A DNA stretch of 64,000 nt from Guyanagaster necrorhizus (GCF_019112545.1 NW_025064909.1:357106-421105), one strand, 5' to 3'; positions 45,403 to 56,548 are shown, numbered from the stretch's first letter. Program-made: numbers and translations. The notes: generated by a model not told the origin, from the letters alone.

Positions 45403-46553
45403 ATGTCAACCACAAAAGTCGACGGCCGTGCCATGCTGGCAGCTACGATAGCCAGTGGACCCAAACCGCGCGTTTTTGAGGACAAGCTAGAGGAAAGGGC
45501 ATGGCGCAAGTTCAGATTGGCGCAAGCTCTGAGGATATTTGGTACGAGCACCTTCTCAACTGCTGCGTCACGACAAAAATGATGACGAGCTTACCAGGCA
45601 ACCGAGGCTATGACGAAGGAATTGCAGGGCATATCACAGTTAGGGTATGTATGTACATTCATTCATTTCTGCACGTTTACTCACCAACCCACCTTTTCCA
45701 GGATCCAATTGAGACAGAATGTTTCTGGGTCAATCCATGGGTACTGGTGCTCGTCGAGCTCTACTGCCTTTGACTGTCTGATGGATCCCAGGGTCTCCAC
45801 TTCAAGCTCATCCAGCCGGAGGACCTCCTTCTAGTTGACTTTCAGGGAAAGATATTGCAAGCTGGGAAATACCCCATGTTGAACACTGCGGCGTTTCTTA
45901 TTCATTCGAAAATCCATGCGGTCAGGCCTGATGTGATATGCGCGGCACATTCGCATTCCCTGTATGGAAAGGCCTTCGCGGCGCTGGGAAAGCCACTGGA
46001 TATGATTTCGCAGGATAGTTGCGCGTTTTATAATGTAGGTTTGAGCCATTTCGTGAACGCGTGTTGGCGCTGGCGCTGATGCGGAAATAGGATCATGCGG
46101 TGTACACGGATTATAGAGGCATTGTGTTTGACGTTGAAGAAGGGGATGCGATCGCTAAAGCATTGGGATCATACAAGGTCGGGGGGACACTATTTGATCT
46201 CCAATATAGAACGCTCATCAGTGGTGTCGTAGGCGGCTATACTCCAGGTACAGTGCAGCAAATATCATGATATCTTAACTCGGCGGAAGCTGATGTATTG
46301 CCAGAATCATGGGCTGCTTGTTGCTTGTGATACGATCGAAGCGGCCGTATGGTTTTACATTTCTCTGGAGAAGGCATGTCAAGTTCAGCTCCTTGCTGAT
46401 GCCGCAGGGAAGACGGTGAAGATTTCGTCTGAACAGGCTGCAGAGACGGGCTCGAAGGTTGGAAATAAGATTGCGGGATGGTTCAGCGGCCTAATGGAGT
46501 TTGTTTTGTTGGAGAGTGAGGAGCAGAATTCCTTCGTGTACTCGAAAGAGTAA
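45403..46553 (+). CDS. Class II aldolase/adducin domain protein
   Basis: Seven exons (45403-45541, 45607-45644, 45702-45740, 45792-46034, 46091-46177, 46233-46247, 46305-46553) give 269 aa. Domain landmarks: FEDKLEERAWRKFRLAQALR, GYDEGIAGHITVRDPIETEC, FWVNPW, LNTAAFLIHSKIHAVRPDVI, CAAHSHSLYGKAF (metal-binding His pair), DMISQDSCAFYNDHAVY and AAILQNHGLLVACDTIEAAV (third metal His). The fold is that of zinc-dependent L-fuculose-phosphate aldolase-type enzymes; fungal members of this length are mostly uncharacterised and the substrate is unknown. Exon 6 is only 15 nt and supplies the AAILQ strand, which confirms it. No break seen. Confidence 0.85.
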
Positions 46554-46716
46554 CGTTCTTTGTAATCATTGAGTTCGATATACTAGAGACAGATAGTTCA
46601 TACATGTTAAAGCAACGACAAAGCTACGAGCAAAGCAAAATTGTACGAGAGAGCGGTAGCGTGTAATTTGTTCAGTGGATACATACTGGGATGCGAGGAA
46701 ATTCTTCTTTTCTTCA

Positions 46717-48005
46717 CTAATTAGTAGTCAAGAACTTCCTCCCATACTTCTTTTTAGTCTTGGGCAGACACACTGTAGAGAGCCATGTCGACAACGCACT
46801 CATGCTGAATCCCTCCCGGGCGCGCAAAGACTCAAACATCACCAGGGAAACTTCCTCTACCTTGAGCTGAGGTCGAGTGAGGGCATCGTCAAGCACCGCC
46901 CAACCAGGAACTGTTGTTGGAAACTTGTTCCAACTCGCACGGGGGATGTTTTCGATGTCGACCTCCATTTCGATGGTCACCCTGGAAAGGTGGCGCGGGC
47001 GCTTGAGCTGGTCGAGAGTGGAGGCCCACCAGTTGAGGGTCATGTTCGTCTCGTAGTTCGCGCCGGTGATGAAGACGCAGAAATGGACGTGGTGGACGGC
47101 GTCGCCGAGGTCGAGGGGCTCGAGGGGGGTGACTATATACGAGGGGGGGGGGGGGGGGAGGAATTTGTATCAGCATGCGAAAAGAAGGTTATGATTGGAC
47201 GCGCATGGAACTTGCCTATATTGAAACTGTCGATGTCGATCTCCCAAAGGATGGGACAGAGCCTGATGATACGGGAAAGGCGGCGAACGAAGTTGTTGTC
47301 GTTGCATATGACAGGGGAACGGTGTCGGAGGGTCAGCTTGGAGAGGTTGCGCAACGCGACGGGCGAGCGGCGGCTCGCGAAGAGGTCGAGGAAGATCCAG
47401 CCGGTGGTGGTATCGATGTATAGGGAGATTTCCTGGATCTCTGGCCCTTGTTGCCCGTCGCGAATCTCCCTGGGGGCGACAGAGGCGGCCTCCACGGGAT
47501 CCGCATGCGCGCTGTTGGACGACTCGTATTCCCGGATGTCGATGTCCTGCGTCTCTAGGATCTGGAGGTTGGAGTAGGACCTGACGAGGGATATGAACTG
47601 CGATTCGTTGCATTTGATGGTGTGTATATTCAGGATGCAGACGTTGGGGAACGAGGAGAGCGCGGTCATGAGGACGGGGGGGTTCCTGGCCTCGAGAAAG
47701 TTTTGGTGCCAGATGTTCATGCTGTTGACGGGGATGCGGGGGTCCTTGAGTTGGGCGAAGAGAAAGGGGATGTACTCGTCGCGTCCGATTTGGTCTGTTT
47801 TGCTGTTGATGTAGAGGGAGGGACCATATTGGTCTATCGGTGCGGGACCGGCGTCTGCTGGAGCGCCGAGTAGGGGGAGCAGACCAGAAGCAGCTTGTAT
47901 GTGAGAGGCCAAGGCTTGGGTTGTGTAGGTCTGGTTCCGACCGTATTTGAGAAAGTCTTCCAAGGTGGGTGTTTGGGCGGTAGGAGCCCTGCGTCGGGGC
48001 GGCAT
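46717..48005 (-). CDS. LRR-like paralog H
   Basis: Coding exons 48005-47216 and 47132-46717, 401 aa, starting MPPRRRAPTAQTPTLEDFLK. A 5'UTR intron (48013-48062) ends seven bases before the ATG. LRR-like parts: ALSSFPNVCILNIHTIKCNE and LVRSYSNLQILETQDIDIRE. Signature: LNWWASTLDQL, PGWAVLDDALTRPQLKVEEV (Cys replaced by Thr) and WLSTVCLPKTKKKYGRKF. The phase-1 intron (47133-47215, 83 bp) starts GCAAGT, a GC-AG intron, and contains a 16-C run just before its acceptor. The splice is supported because it restores the family's FNI...PLEPLDLG alignment. Divergent from paralog G. Confidence 0.75.
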
Positions 48006-48118
48006 TGTCAATCTAGAGAAGGGGTGAGATGGTCATTGAGACGGAAGAGAGCGGAGGTAAACCTATCACCAGATCAAGGCACGATGATGGAGTGAGTTGA
48101 ACGGGGGAAGGAGAGGTG

Positions 48119-48126
48119 TATTTATA
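48119..48126 (-). promoter_or_regulatory. TATA box of paralog H
   Basis: TATAAATA on the minus strand, 56 bp upstream of the 5'UTR intron donor. Confidence 0.45.
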
Positions 48127-49601
48127 TTCCTTGAAGGTGCTGAGCCACTCGAAGAGGAGCCACTGAAACCTTGACCGATTTAGGATTTCATCAAACGAAT
48201 GCCTATATCTATAACTATCAGGGTCGTGTTGTTAGTCAGAGGCTCAGGAACATGCACGTACGGACGCGTCGAGATGTCGTTATGGCCGAATTAGGGCACA
48301 ATGTGACTTATTATCCTCCCTGGTGCCATGGTATTTCCGTTTACAATAGAGGCTGTAGTTGTGGCACAGAAGAAGGATAAGTCGGAGTGGTAAAAATCAA
48401 CACTCCGTCCGAGATCCTGATGCCTCGAGGCCTCGCTTTAAACAACTGGGCGCAGCAGTCTTGAGGCATCTCCTTGTCGACCTGGGCAGGCCCGGGTACG
48501 CTTGTCAGGATCCTTTCATGTCTCAGGAAATTTTCGCAATCTTCAGTCTGTCGTCCAGGGATTTATCGTCCAAAATGTATTATTGGAAAATGGTTCTATG
48601 GATTGGGAGTAAGAATCCAAATCAAAGCCTTGGGAGGAAACTAGTGTAACCTACATCAAGCAGGCCCCGGTTCAAACTACGGGATAGAAACGTTTTCAAG
48701 GCTTATTGTTGGTGTGTTCACCAGAAGTGGAGAGAGCAAGTACGTGTTGCTTGGATACTCGGATAGCTGAAACGATCCGAGTCTAGTTGGCAAAGTAATT
48801 GTCGAATAGCGGCGCCACGTTGTATTCTAGGATACCTTTTTCGGAGGTAAAATCAGTACTGAACAACAGAATGAAATTGTTCTTGTACACATATTCCGAG
48901 TGTTCGACGGTGGAACAACGTTGCGGGCAAGTCCGGATAGCCACGTGGAAGGCTGATCTGACCGGATCATCATTATCTACAGATTTTAGCGTTATCTGTG
49001 AAGCATTTCAGGTTCGATGGCCCTCGCCTTTACCACCTCTATATAAAGTCTAGGCATCTTGCATGGGATGTGCTGAATTTGGTATCAAAAATGCCTCCGG
49101 GAAGTTCAACTCCATTCCTGGACAACTTACGGTGGTAAAAATTATTTCGTACGTGCGCCTTCTTCGGAAATGGCCGCTGGTTTAGCATTCGTTTAGGATC
49201 CAGCCATGTCCCTGAGCACCGAGCATACCAAGGGCCGCTACAACTCGGACCGAAGGGCCAGGTATCTCCAATCTTTGGACTACGTTTGATGAAACAATGA
49301 GTATTGACGACGGTTTGCACAGACGAAGAAAAGAGAATCTACGCGTGTAGAACATTGTCCTCTCGTTTGGGTATTATGGACCGAGCAGAGTTCTATTGTC
49401 TCTTGTAGGCGAGTATGTGCCTCGAACCTCTGTTTAGAAATCCGCTGATTGGTAGGACGTAGACGCTGGCGAATCCAAGCAACTATCGCTGGCTTATTGT
49501 GTCCATATTGTGGCGTTTTGGGGCGAAGTAACCGCTGCTTTCAGGATATATACAGCCTTAGCCATATGCCTACCCTTCGTCGTCGCCTAGTCCAACCCAA
49601 A
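48127..49601. other. Intergenic between divergent paralogs H and G
   Basis: 1.5 kb without a recognised gene. A CTATATAAAG motif near 49031 is followed by a 34-codon frame starting MGCAEFGIKNASGKFNS, but nothing supports it as a gene. Confidence 0.35.
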
Positions 49602-49658
49602 GTACCTTCCTCTTCTTTCGACCTTCTTTGACGCTGACATGCCCCCGTTTCTAGAGCT

Positions 49659-50927
49659 ATGGCGCCGGCCATATTTTTCAGTGCGTATTTGACGCTGGGG
49701 AAAGGTCAATCGCTCCCTTGCCGGGACCTGTACTCGCACATTCAACTCTCCCCCACGAAGCTCCGTGCTTTGGCTCGCTTGGATCAAAGAGCCTTTGCAT
49801 CTCCAGAAGCCAACGGGGAAGGGAGCGAGTTGGTCATCGACGATCCCAACTCCGCTATCCTTGGGCGCGACCAGTTCTTCCATCTCCTTCTCAAACGTCT
49901 CAAGGATCCGCAGATTCCAATTGCCCGCTTGAAGCTGTCTGGCTTGAGCTGGTTCAGTGTTCCTGACGTGAGGTCGTGGCACATCGCGCTCACCTCGTTC
50001 CCGAATGTTTCCTCGTTGTTTCTCGATGGTGTCAAATGTGATGAACTTCACTTCCTGGCGCTTATTCGGTCGTTCCCCACCTTGAATCGTCTGAGACTTG
50101 ACGAGAACAAGATCCGGGCGTACGAGTCGACGAGAAGTTTGGGGGTGGAGAATGTCGAATCACGGTTTACGAGCATCGAGGACATTTCTAACGGACAGCG
50201 GGGGCCCGAACTGGATGTTCTTCATGTTGGTATCACCACTATCTCCGACCGGATCATGCTCGACCTCTTTACGACTCGAAACTCTCCTGTCGTCCTCCGA
50301 CATTTGAAGGAGCTTATTGTCCGGGACCATGCCAATTTCATGTGCGACATAAGCTTCGTTCGCCTTCTGAATATGCTCCTCGAATTGACGACCTCCCTGT
50401 TTGATCTCGACCTCGATAACTTTAGCATCAGTATGTGCACAGATCGCGCTTTCATATGGTCATCCATTGATTATCTTTCTGTAGCTCGGTTTCTCCCCCC
50501 TCTGAACATTCCGAACCTTCACTGGTTTCGCTTCACCATCCGTTTGAACTACGCGTTTCAGATGGACCAGGCGATCTTTTGGTGGATAAATACGCTCCTC
50601 CATCTGCCGAGGGAAAACCAACTCAGGATGATCACGGTCACAGTGGAGATCGATGCGGAGTCGATTCCCAGTGGTGCTCTGTTCCCTCGTGACATCTCTG
50701 CGTGGACTGCATTAGACCGAGCGATATGCCGCGACGAAATCCAATTGGAGGAACTGTTCTTCAAGGTTTGCGCGCCTGAGGACAACGGGACTATTTATCG
50801 CTGGATATGCACGCGATGCCTTCCCGAAAGCCGCCAGCGGTATGCGATGCGGTTCACTGAGGACGATTCATGCTTTACCTTGCTGAATGTCCGTCATCAG
50901 GAGGTGAATCTTGAGGATTTCTTGTAA
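49659..50927 (+). CDS. LRR-like paralog G
   Basis: Exons 49659-50430 and 50485-50927 give 404 aa. The 54-bp phase-1 intron is a multiple of three and lacks a stop, so the unspliced frame is open too. A 53-bp 5'UTR intron (49602-49654) ends four bases before the ATG. LRR-like segments: ALTSFPNVSSLFLDGVKCDE and ALIRSFPTLNRLRLDENKIR. Signature: AIFWWINTLLHLPRENQLRM, AWTALDRAICRDEIQLEELF and WICTRCLPESRQRYAMRF. It is the most complete copy for defining the family and the closest in layout to D and H. No signal peptide or membrane helix. EXO70 follows 150 bp downstream on the same strand. Confidence 0.75.
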   Translation: MAPAIFFSAYLTLGKGQSLPCRDLYSHIQLSPTKLRALARLDQRAFASPEANGEGSELVIDDPNSAILGRDQFFHLLLKRLKDPQIPIARLKLSGLSWFSVPDVRSWHIALTSFPNVSSLFLDGVKCDELHFLALIRSFPTLNRLRLDENKIRAYESTRSLGVENVESRFTSIEDISNGQRGPELDVLHVGITTISDRIMLDLFTTRNSPVVLRHLKELIVRDHANFMCDISFVRLLNMLLELTTSLFDLDLDNFSISMCTDRAFIWSSIDYLSVARFLPPLNIPNLHWFRFTIRLNYAFQMDQAIFWWINTLLHLPRENQLRMITVTVEIDAESIPSGALFPRDISAWTALDRAICRDEIQLEELFFKVCAPEDNGTIYRWICTRCLPESRQRYAMRFTEDDSCFTLLNVRHQEVNLEDFL

Positions 50928-51076
50928 TGCTACAGAAAAATCTTGAAGAAGTGTATGTAACTTGGTGGGGGTGGAAAAATACTGTTGACGTAGGGTTAGG
51001 GTTAAAATGCTTTGTATGTTTATGTTTTCAAATTGCTATCGTGACGTACGTTGATACGTTGCTCTCTACTGTCACC

Positions 51077-53416
51077 ATGGACGATGAAACGGCAGAAATC
51101 GAGCTGGTGCGTCCGTCATGCTCGATATACGTGTAAATGGAACCTCAAGTCTTGTAGCTGGAGCAAAACCTTAATAAAACGAGGCAAATATCGCAAAGAA
51201 TGACAAGTAAATTTCATGCGTTTTCTGGTAGGCAAACACTTAACCAAACAGCAATTCTTAACAGCTTCGATACGCGCCTCGCCAAGCTGGAGAAGTCTAT
51301 ATTACCGCTGTATACGTCTACGCAGATCCTCAACCGACGTGCAGGCAGTAGGTCGCGGTTTTTCAAGCAAGGACGGTGAACTGATGCTCAGTAGACATCG
51401 AGAAGGCTTTACTCAAGATTGATGAACTGGCGAGCAATCAGGAGGGCATTGCAGTTGAGGAGGCGTTGATTCTCCGTGGGTACGTATATCCCTCCCTTCT
51501 CTTTGAATTCGTCTTACTTATCGTCGCCAGACCACAGCCCAACCAGCTCGATGCATATAGGGATGCATTGGAACGTCTCAACGCCGCCATTGCCTTCAAA
51601 GGTTCTGAGAGCAGCTCACTGGAAACGGTGCGTTATAGTATCCATCTCGTTTCATATTTTTCTAATGTTGTATCTAGGCTCGGTTGGTCGAAACGGGGGC
51701 CAAGAAATTGGCGCAACTCTACACTAAACTCGTTGCGGAAGGCTCATCGGGTTCTACGCCACCGCCAGGCTCCGATTTTCCTATCAATCCTTTTCCAACA
51801 TCGCTGCTGGAGACTCTCGTTCCTTTGGTAGACTTTCTGCGCACGTTGCCGTTGCCTTCGACGCATCCATCACACCCTACTTCACCCTCTATATTGTCTA
51901 CACTCAAGGAAGCACAGAAGGGATATGCGGACATGCGTGGCGCGTGGTGTCGCAAATGTCTAGAAGGTCAGGGCAAGCGAATGCTGGATCGTGCCGACAC
52001 TATCGATCCTATAGCAGCTGGGCTGGAGTTTGGGAAATGGTCTGAATCGATACTTGACGTGGCCGAGGTCTGTATTGAATCCCAATCTCGTGATAACTTT
52101 TTTTGAACACTGTATGCAGGAGGAATTCAACCTTCTTAAAGATCTCTCACCGCTTTCGAATTCGCAGCTCGCATATGGCGCTCTCATGAACCCGATCCTC
52201 GTGCTCTTCAGTAGTACGCTCAATTCTCTCATCGGTTTCATCAAGCGTTCCCTGCACAAGTACAATTTTCTCGCCCTTTCCTCGTACGAATATATGCTGT
52301 CTTTGCAATCTCGGTGGGACAAGACTATGGTTCGAAGAGGCACCGATGCCCGGAAAGAGGCAAACGAGTTTAAAGACGGTTTGCAGAGTCTTCGAAATGT
52401 TTGTCTTCGGAGCTTTCCCGAGTTCCTAGCCGACGTGAAAATGGCATCTATGGGCAAGGGAGGAGAGTTAGGCACTACGCTTGCCGATTTCGTCGTTTCG
52501 GTATGTGTCTGCGTGCCCGTTATGCCTCGTGCTAATAATCATTGTTCGGCAGACGGTCAAGTACCTGGACCGCTTGCCTGAGGTGCAGAGTGCCGCAGGC
52601 GCTGCGTTGGTGACCTTGGGTGATGGCAACTGGAAAATGGGCGAAGGTGTCCAGGTGGGAAAGGCCTCGAAACTTGGCGAAGGCGATGAGCATGTTATCC
52701 TGGAGCACTATATCTGTGAGTGAAATTGTTCCTCTTTGATCCCAAACCGTATTTAAGTGCATGTTGTGGCAGATGATGTGGTTAATACAACGATCAACAG
52801 TCTTAATGTATTGTCGCGCACACAGAAGCGGGCCGTACTTTCTTCCATCTTTCTCCTTAACAACATTGCGTTCCTGCGGAGAAACATCCTCTTGGATCCC
52901 AAGCACGACGCGTTGATCGATATGCTCTCCAAACCAACGCAAGACGTTATCAATTCCAACTTTCGTATGGCTAAGGCGGCATATTTTGATAGCAACTTTT
53001 CTCCGCTTATGCAGGCACTAAGCGAAGATCCCAAAGAGAAGGGGAAAGCGGCTACCAAGGAGAGGTTCACGAGGTTCTACGATATGTTTGATGAGGTCAT
53101 CGAGCGACACCGGGGCGTGGTGGCTGTTTTGGACGATGACGAAGAAGGGAGGGCGGAGCTCGGGGAAGAGGTAGTCAAGTTGATCGTACCTTCATTAGAA
53201 AGGTTTGTGGCAAAACATAGGGAGAAGGAGTTCAGTAAAAGTGAGTTTAATTTGCTGAATTAGACGGCATCACTGACCTTCTGCTGCGTAGATCCTCAGA
53301 AGTGTACGTTTCTTTCCATTTTGATTTTCCTGATGCTCTTTTACTGATGCTTCCTCACAGATATAAGACTTTCAGTAGAAGATGTAGAAACGCAGCTACG
53401 ATCTATATATCGATAA
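51077..53416 (+). CDS. EXO70: Exocyst complex subunit Exo70
   Basis: Eleven exons encode 608 aa: 51077-51106, 51158-51206, 51252-51347, 51395-51479, 51531-51627, 51678-52067, 52120-52500, 52553-52715, 52773-53240, 53292-53303 and 53361-53416. Landmarks in order: LNKTRQISQRMTSILNSFDT (N-terminal coiled coil), RRAGNIEKALLKIDELASNQ, MRGAWCRKCLEGQGKRMLDR, FEFGKW-like LEFGKWSESILDVAE, then LQSLRNVCLRSFPEFLADVK, FLLNNIAFLRRNILLDPKHD, ERFTRFYDMFDEVIERHRGV and a C-terminal SVEDVETQLRSIYR. This is the rod-shaped exocyst subunit that binds PI(4,5)P2 and Rho GTPases to tether secretory vesicles at growth sites. Exon 10 is a 12-nt microexon (NPQK). No frame break. Confidence 0.9.
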
Positions 53417-53491
53417 TTTCTGAATGGTATGTATTCTTGCGGTGTCTGTGTGTTGAAAGCAGGTTGTGTAGCGCAGCGGGAGAAGCCAGGT

Positions 53492-53539
53492 CTGGAGTCG
53501 AAGGTCAAAAGCTGGGAAGCGTTGACCTTCGATCTCCAG
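53492..53539 (+). repeat. Strong inverted repeat (hairpin) 3' of EXO70
   Basis: CTGGAGTCGAAGGTCAA (left arm) pairs with TTGACCTTCGATCTCCAG (right arm): 17 base pairs with a single bulged base and a 13-base loop. It lies 76 bp past the EXO70 stop, so it is probably in the 3'UTR or just beyond it. It could aid 3'-end formation or be a miniature element remnant. Confidence 0.65.
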
Positions 53540-53985
53540 TATTGGTAGCTACGATTATGTAAGATAAGAGCGACATGGAGGGTGTTCTACTTCAACACTC
53601 TGTACAGTTCGATAGAGGTTGCCATGCAATGACTGAAAAGGTCGATATGTCTGCCTGCATCATGATGTGTCAATTGACGACCTAGGATTCGGGCTTTCCC
53701 CTCTTGTGACTTGATACCTGAGATCAAGCCATCCTCCAGTGCTATGGCATCCATCATCAGTGGTATATTTTTCCTCGGTCGGTGTCCTGGGGGCTTTACC
53801 ATACCTGGCCCCCTGCATCTCAAGAGCTATGACTCATGGTTCTTGTACTGGCACTGCCTGATGCCTCCCAGGAGCCGGTTTGGAACTGCCACAAGTAAAC
53901 ATGTATATGGTGGAGCAAAGAAGGTTAAGATCCAAACCTCTGTTTTCATGCAACAGCACTCAAGGGCCATTCATGATTGTAACTA
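53540..53985. other. Spacer before the transposon block
   Basis: Contains a minus-strand frame (MDAIALEDGLISGIKSQEGK and LTHHDAGRHIDLFSHCMATS before a stop near 53587) that could be a gene remnant, but I recognise no family. CpG is still present here and drops out just downstream. Confidence 0.3.
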
Positions 53986-54008
53986 CAGTTGACTCTGTCT
54001 TAATCCAT
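53986..54008 (+). repeat. Left terminal inverted repeat of the pogo-like element
   Basis: Begins CAGTTGACTC. The right copy, read inward, begins CAGTCAACTC. Confidence 0.75.
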
Positions 54009-56525
54009 ATCTGTAATAACCCATACTCTACAGTAATCCATAGATTTTGGCCATCTACCAACTTGGTTACTGCTTAAAAATTGAATCTCTCCCATACTCC
54101 ATAACCCATAATTGACCTAAAGTTGTGAATTTTTGCTGAATTTAGTGCATTTTGCATGAAAGTATTCATAAAATTAATGGCTACACCCTCTAAGCATCAT
54201 AATATGAGCCTCTCAGCCAGAAATTGCCGAGAACACCTTTTCAATGTCGAAAAAGCTGCTCGATGTGCTCAAAGATGGCCTCACAAAGCTTGAGAAGCAA
54301 GTAAAAACCAGAAAAAATGATCTTCTTGCTTGTCTTGCTAATAAGCAGCCTATATCTGATGACAATGAGCACTGGTGGGACAATGAAGCCAATCTTGTCA
54401 AGGAGGTCACAATTCTTGACTTGCTGGATCAGGCATCCAATTACAACCATGGGTTGAAGCACCTGAACTCACAGCAGAAGTCATTGATGGAGAAATTGAA
54501 GGAACTTGGAAGTGGGATTAAAAGTCTGATGCCAAGTAAGAAGAGGAAGAGTAAGCACTGTTCTGGATCTTTGGACTCTGGCTAACCAAACTCTGATGCT
54601 ATAAGACCTGAGGAGTGTATCAAAAAGCCACATGCAGATGAGCAACCAAAGCCACCAGTCTTCATCAGAAAGGAAAATGCAGCATTGAAGCAAAAAGTCG
54701 AGATTATGGATTGGCACCATGCACAAGGTCCCAAATTTAAGCAGGGAAAGACAGCTGAGCATTGGAACCAGATTTATCCAAATCTTCAGTTGAAGCAGCC
54801 TACAATATCTGCATGATTGAAGGAGGAGCAGAAAATATGGGATCAGTATGCAGCAATGGTAGCAGGTGGACAGGCAGGGAATTCAAAGTGTGTAAAGCAA
54901 ACTGAGCATCCAGAGGTCAATGAGATGCTGGAGTTGTGGATTTTGAAGGCTATGGCAGATGGGGTCCATCTCAATGGGGAGATTTTGAGGCAGAAGTGGA
55001 CATGGTTTGCTGATCTTGTGGGAGTGCCCCAGGATGACCAGTTGGCACTGAGTGAGGGCTGGTTGTCTGGTCTCAAAAAATGATATGGCTTGTATAATAT
55101 CAAGCACCATGGGGAAGCCAGTTCAGCTAAGCCTGAGGACATTGATGCTGAGCACAAGCATATACATGAGCTCATTGCAAAGGATGGATATTGGCTGAAG
55201 GACATTTTCAATATGGATGAGACAGGTTTATTTTGGGCATAAGTGGTTTCCTGTTTCTGCTGATAATTCTCCATCCCTTATATTTGAGAAGAATGCCACC
55301 AGATTGAGGTCTCATAGACAGACCACCATTGGAAGTCAAGGAAAGCAAGAAACATCTGACATATGTATTCACAATCAATGCCAGTGGGTCTGAGAAGCAT
55401 GTGCCATTCATTATTGGCAAAGCTGAAAGACCATGAGCATTTCTAAAGAAATCAGATGCTCAACTCAGATTTTATTATCACAGTAATGCAAAGTCCTGGA
55501 TGACAACAGTTCTGTACAGGGAATGGATTAAAGATTGGGATTCAAAAATGCAATGAGCAAACTGCAAGATATTGCTTCTCCAGGACAACTTTAGTGCTCA
55601 CAGTGTTCCAGATGATCTTACAAACATCCATGTTGTGAATTTTGCACCAAATCTCACTGCCTATGTCCTGTCAGATGATACAGGTATCATTCAATGCTTC
55701 AAAGCATACTACTGATGTTATTTCATGCAATGTGCCATTGATTGTTATGACACTGGTGTTTTCCCTGCTCAAATCTACAATATCAATCAGCTTAAGGCCA
55801 TGTGACTTGCTGATCTTACTTGGCATGAGGTGGATGCTTCTACCATCCATAACTGCTGGTGCCAGGCTGACATTCTCCCAGACCCACTTCTTAATCCCAT
55901 AGCATTGACTTCTACTCTAGTTGTTCCAGTTTTATCACTTCTGAACACAGGAGATTCAGACACTTATCTTGCAGCAGCTGAAAAGGAGGTTTCAGACTTG
56001 TTGTCCCATCTCTGGAGAATTAGTGTGTTGCAATCACAGAATATGATGGCCATTGATGAGCTTATTGATTTTGCATTAGAGTGGGTTCTCTATGATGATG
56101 GTTCAGATGAAGACATCTTTGATGCAATCAAGGAGTGTAGAAATGCAGAGCAAGAAAAGGAGATGAACAGTGGTGATAATAGAGGTGATAATGATGTGGC
56201 ATACAAGAAACCATCACAGAAAGAAGTGCTTGCTGCTGCTTCTACCTTACAGAGATATGTTGCAGATGTTGATGAGCCATTTGCCCACAAACTTGAGACT
56301 GTTCTCACCAACTTTGGTTGCCAGACACACCTAGAAGAGTCCATGGAATTGACCACTATTACTGATTATTTCTCTTACCAATCATTGCCATACCTCTAGA
56401 TGATAGATACATACATAAAATAGATGAATTGTCATGTTAAATTGCTAAAAAATACATCCTTATACTGACTCTGCTGTAACTCATACTCTATAATAACCTA
56501 TAGTTTTGGGGGTCCACTGACTGCT

Positions 56526-56548
56526 ATGGATTAAGACAGAGTTGACTG
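56526..56548 (-). repeat. Right terminal inverted repeat of the pogo-like element
   Basis: On the minus strand begins CAGTCAACTCTGTCTTAATC; 21 of 23 positions match the left repeat. Confidence 0.75.

Larger units (their letters stand above)
53986..56548 (+). mobile_element. pogo-like DNA transposon, full length but dead
   Basis: Terminal inverted repeats of 23 bp at 53986-54008 and 56526-56548 differ at only two positions. TA precedes the left end and TG follows the right, so one TA target copy looks mutated. Inside, the plus strand reads a pogo transposase: MSKKLLDVLKDGLTKLEKQV (54244 on), HTH segment WNQIYPNLQLKQPTISA, IFNMDETGLFWA (first catalytic Asp), LLLQDNFSAHSV (second), FAPNLTAYVLSDDTGIIQCF and an acidic tail ending LTTITDYFSYQSLPYL at about 56399. 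At least half a dozen stops (mostly TGA where Arg or Trp is expected) and shifts kill it. CpG is nearly absent. Confidence 0.8.

Noticed and set aside
47175..47577. Long plus-strand frames over paralog H (also 46675-47577)
   Set aside because: Antisense shadows of a gene with conserved splice structure and family motifs on the minus strand.
51342..51394. A GC-AG intron in EXO70 starting gcagta
   Set aside because: A canonical GT donor six bases downstream (GTAGGT at 51348) gives the right phase and the expected RRAGNIEKALL sequence.
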